The translations under genes were made by a program, and so were the position numbers. From Methylococcaceae bacterium (lineage in GTDB: Bacteria > Pseudomonadota > Gammaproteobacteria > Methylococcales > Methylomonadaceae): 64,000 nucleotides of DNA. Shown one piece after another: positions 62,495 to 64,000 of this stretch (its first letter is position 1; each line of letters begins with the position of its first letter). The stretch is taken from positions 1 to 64,000 of the forward strand of contig DAOUTG010000002.1 in NCBI GenBank assembly GCA_030626845.1. The letters run 5' to 3'. Under the pieces are notes generated by a model, which saw only the letters and a program-made list of their open reading frames with translations, searched no databases and had not been told where the DNA came from.

Positions 62495-63844
62495 ATGAAA
62501 AAACTATCTTTTATAGAACGCGACCTTTCGGTGCTTTGGCATCCTTGTACCCAAATGAAAGACCATGAGTCTTTACCGCTGATTGCCATTAAAAAGGGCG
62601 AGGGTATTTTTATCGAAGACTTTGAAGGCAATCGTTATATTGATGCGATTAGCTCATGGTGGGTTAATTTATTTGGACATTGTAACCCTATCATTAATAA
62701 TGCGATTAAAGAACAACTTGATACTTTAGAGCATGTGATGCTCGGTGGTTTTACCCATGAATCGGCGGTGGTTTTATCAGAAAAATTACTTAAAGTCTCC
62801 CCAAAAGGTTTAAGCAAATGTTTTTATTCTGACAATGGTTCATCTGCGGTTGAAATTGCTTTGAAAATGAGTTTTCAAAGTTGGCGTAACCAAGGCAACA
62901 CAACAAAAACTAAATTTGTTTCATTAGAAAATAGTTATCACGGTGAAACTTTGGGTGCATTGGCGGTGAGTGATGTTGCCTTATATAAACAAACGTTTGC
63001 GCCCTTATTAATGGATGTAATTACAGCCCCTAGCCCCGATTGTTATCATCGTGAACTGGGTGAATCATGGAAAGATTATTCAGTTCGCCAGTTTGCGGCA
63101 ATGGATAAAATATTAAAAGAACAAGCGGATGAAATCTGTGCGGTGATTATTGAACCCCTGATTCAATGCGCGGGTAATATGCGGATGTATCACCCGATTT
63201 ATTTAACCTTGCTTAGAGCGGCTTGTAATAAATATAAAATTCATTTAATTGCCGATGAAGTAGCCGTAGGTTTTGGACGTACAGGGACGTTATTTGGCTG
63301 TGAGCAAGGGAGTATTTCACCTGATTTTTTATGTGTTGCCAAAGGATTAACAGGGGGGTATTTACCTCTCGCTGCGACTTTAACCACCGAGGCCATTTAT
63401 GAAACTTTTTATGATGATTATGAAAAATTGACAGGGTTTTTTCATTCACATAGTTATACGGGGAATGCTTTAGGTTGCCGTGCAGGAATTGCAACTTTAG
63501 GTATTTTTCAACAACAAAATATTATTGAAAAAAATAAGCCATTAGCTGAAGCAATGCGTCAAGCAACGGCGCATTTTGTTGACCACCCTAATGTGAGCGA
63601 AGTAAGACAAACGGGCATGGTATTAGCCATTGAATTTGTTAAAAATAAACAAACACGTGAGCCTTTTGCATGGCAAGAACGGCGAGGATTAAAAGTTTAT
63701 CAATACGCGCTTACGCAAGGGGTGTTAATGCGTCCCATTGCTAATGTGGTGTATTTTATCCCGCCCTATGTCATTACTGAATCACAAATTCAGTATTTAG
63801 CAAAAGTTGCTTGGCAGGGCATTCAATTAGCGGTGAAGGACTAA
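62495..63844 (+). CDS. bioA: Adenosylmethionine-8-amino-7-oxononanoate aminotransferase
   Basis: DLSVLWHPCTQMKDHE; ISSWWVNLFGHCNP; FYSDNGSSAVEIALKMSFQ; IADEVAVGFGRTGTLFGCEQ; VAKGLTGGYLPLAATL. Confidence 0.97.
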   Translation: MKKLSFIERDLSVLWHPCTQMKDHESLPLIAIKKGEGIFIEDFEGNRYIDAISSWWVNLFGHCNPIINNAIKEQLDTLEHVMLGGFTHESAVVLSEKLLKVSPKGLSKCFYSDNGSSAVEIALKMSFQSWRNQGNTTKTKFVSLENSYHGETLGALAVSDVALYKQTFAPLLMDVITAPSPDCYHRELGESWKDYSVRQFAAMDKILKEQADEICAVIIEPLIQCAGNMRMYHPIYLTLLRAACNKYKIHLIADEVAVGFGRTGTLFGCEQGSISPDFLCVAKGLTGGYLPLAATLTTEAIYETFYDDYEKLTGFFHSHSYTGNALGCRAGIATLGIFQQQNIIEKNKPLAEAMRQATAHFVDHPNVSEVRQTGMVLAIEFVKNKQTREPFAWQERRGLKVYQYALTQGVLMRPIANVVYFIPPYVITESQIQYLAKVAWQGIQLAVKD

Positions 63845-64000
63845 TGCGCGTTTCTCGATTATATATAGATAGATCATTAAATAGAGGACAGACTATTGAA
63901 TTGGATGATGAAAGTGGGCATTATTTAAGAAGTGTTTTACGTTTAAAAAAACAAGCACAAGTTATTTTATTTAATGGTTTAGGTGGGGAGTATCGCTGTA
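63844..64000 (+). CDS. rsmE: 16S rRNA m3U1498 methyltransferase RsmE (3' truncated by window)
   Basis: ATG overlapping the bioA TAA: MRVSRLYIDRSLNRGQTIELDDESGHYLRSVLRLKKQAQVILFNGLGGEYRC; RsmE N-terminal PUA-like region. Confidence 0.9.
   Translation, partial: MRVSRLYIDRSLNRGQTIELDDESGHYLRSVLRLKKQAQVILFNGLGGEYRC

Overview
AT-rich gammaproteobacterial chromosome window, possibly from a methanotroph-like organism (inferred from PqqC, the separated apbE-nqrM pair and a Cus-type RND set; not proven). It is mostly ordinary housekeeping DNA: pstS-pstC-pstA, gap-pyk, nagZ-hpt-MTIP, ispG, carbonic anhydrase, apbE-nqrM, ispH, UPF0182, pqqC, queF, lptFG, pepA-holC-valS, pilBCD-coaE-zapD, nadE, guaB, tamB, cusCBA, dusA, folE, hemH, rhlE, a nSTAND-TPR protein, DUF1289/YcgN, an SNase, lpxB, rpoH, gmk, bioA and rsmE (partial). 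I saw no prophage, CRISPR array, tRNA or rRNA. The points most worth a second look are non-coding or small-scale: (1) a perfect CIRCE operator (TTAGCACTC-N9-GAGTGCTAA) over the probable promoter of rpoH; (2) coaE split by a -1 frameshift at an A10 run that contains an in-frame slippery A_AAA_AAC; (3) a three-copy ~107-bp palindromic, MITE-like intergenic repeat (TIR CTGTACATGACAAAAA); (4) a 57-bp segment with perfect 10-bp TIRs starting GTAA and an exact flanking 8-bp direct repeat, which looks like an IS66-type micro-MITE; (5) a recombination scar that duplicates the 3' end of a flavin reductase gene on the far side of a divergent dapB; (6) a TnpB C-terminal relic abutting guaB; (7) tandem Pho boxes at pstS. 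No clearly new multi-gene system was found.
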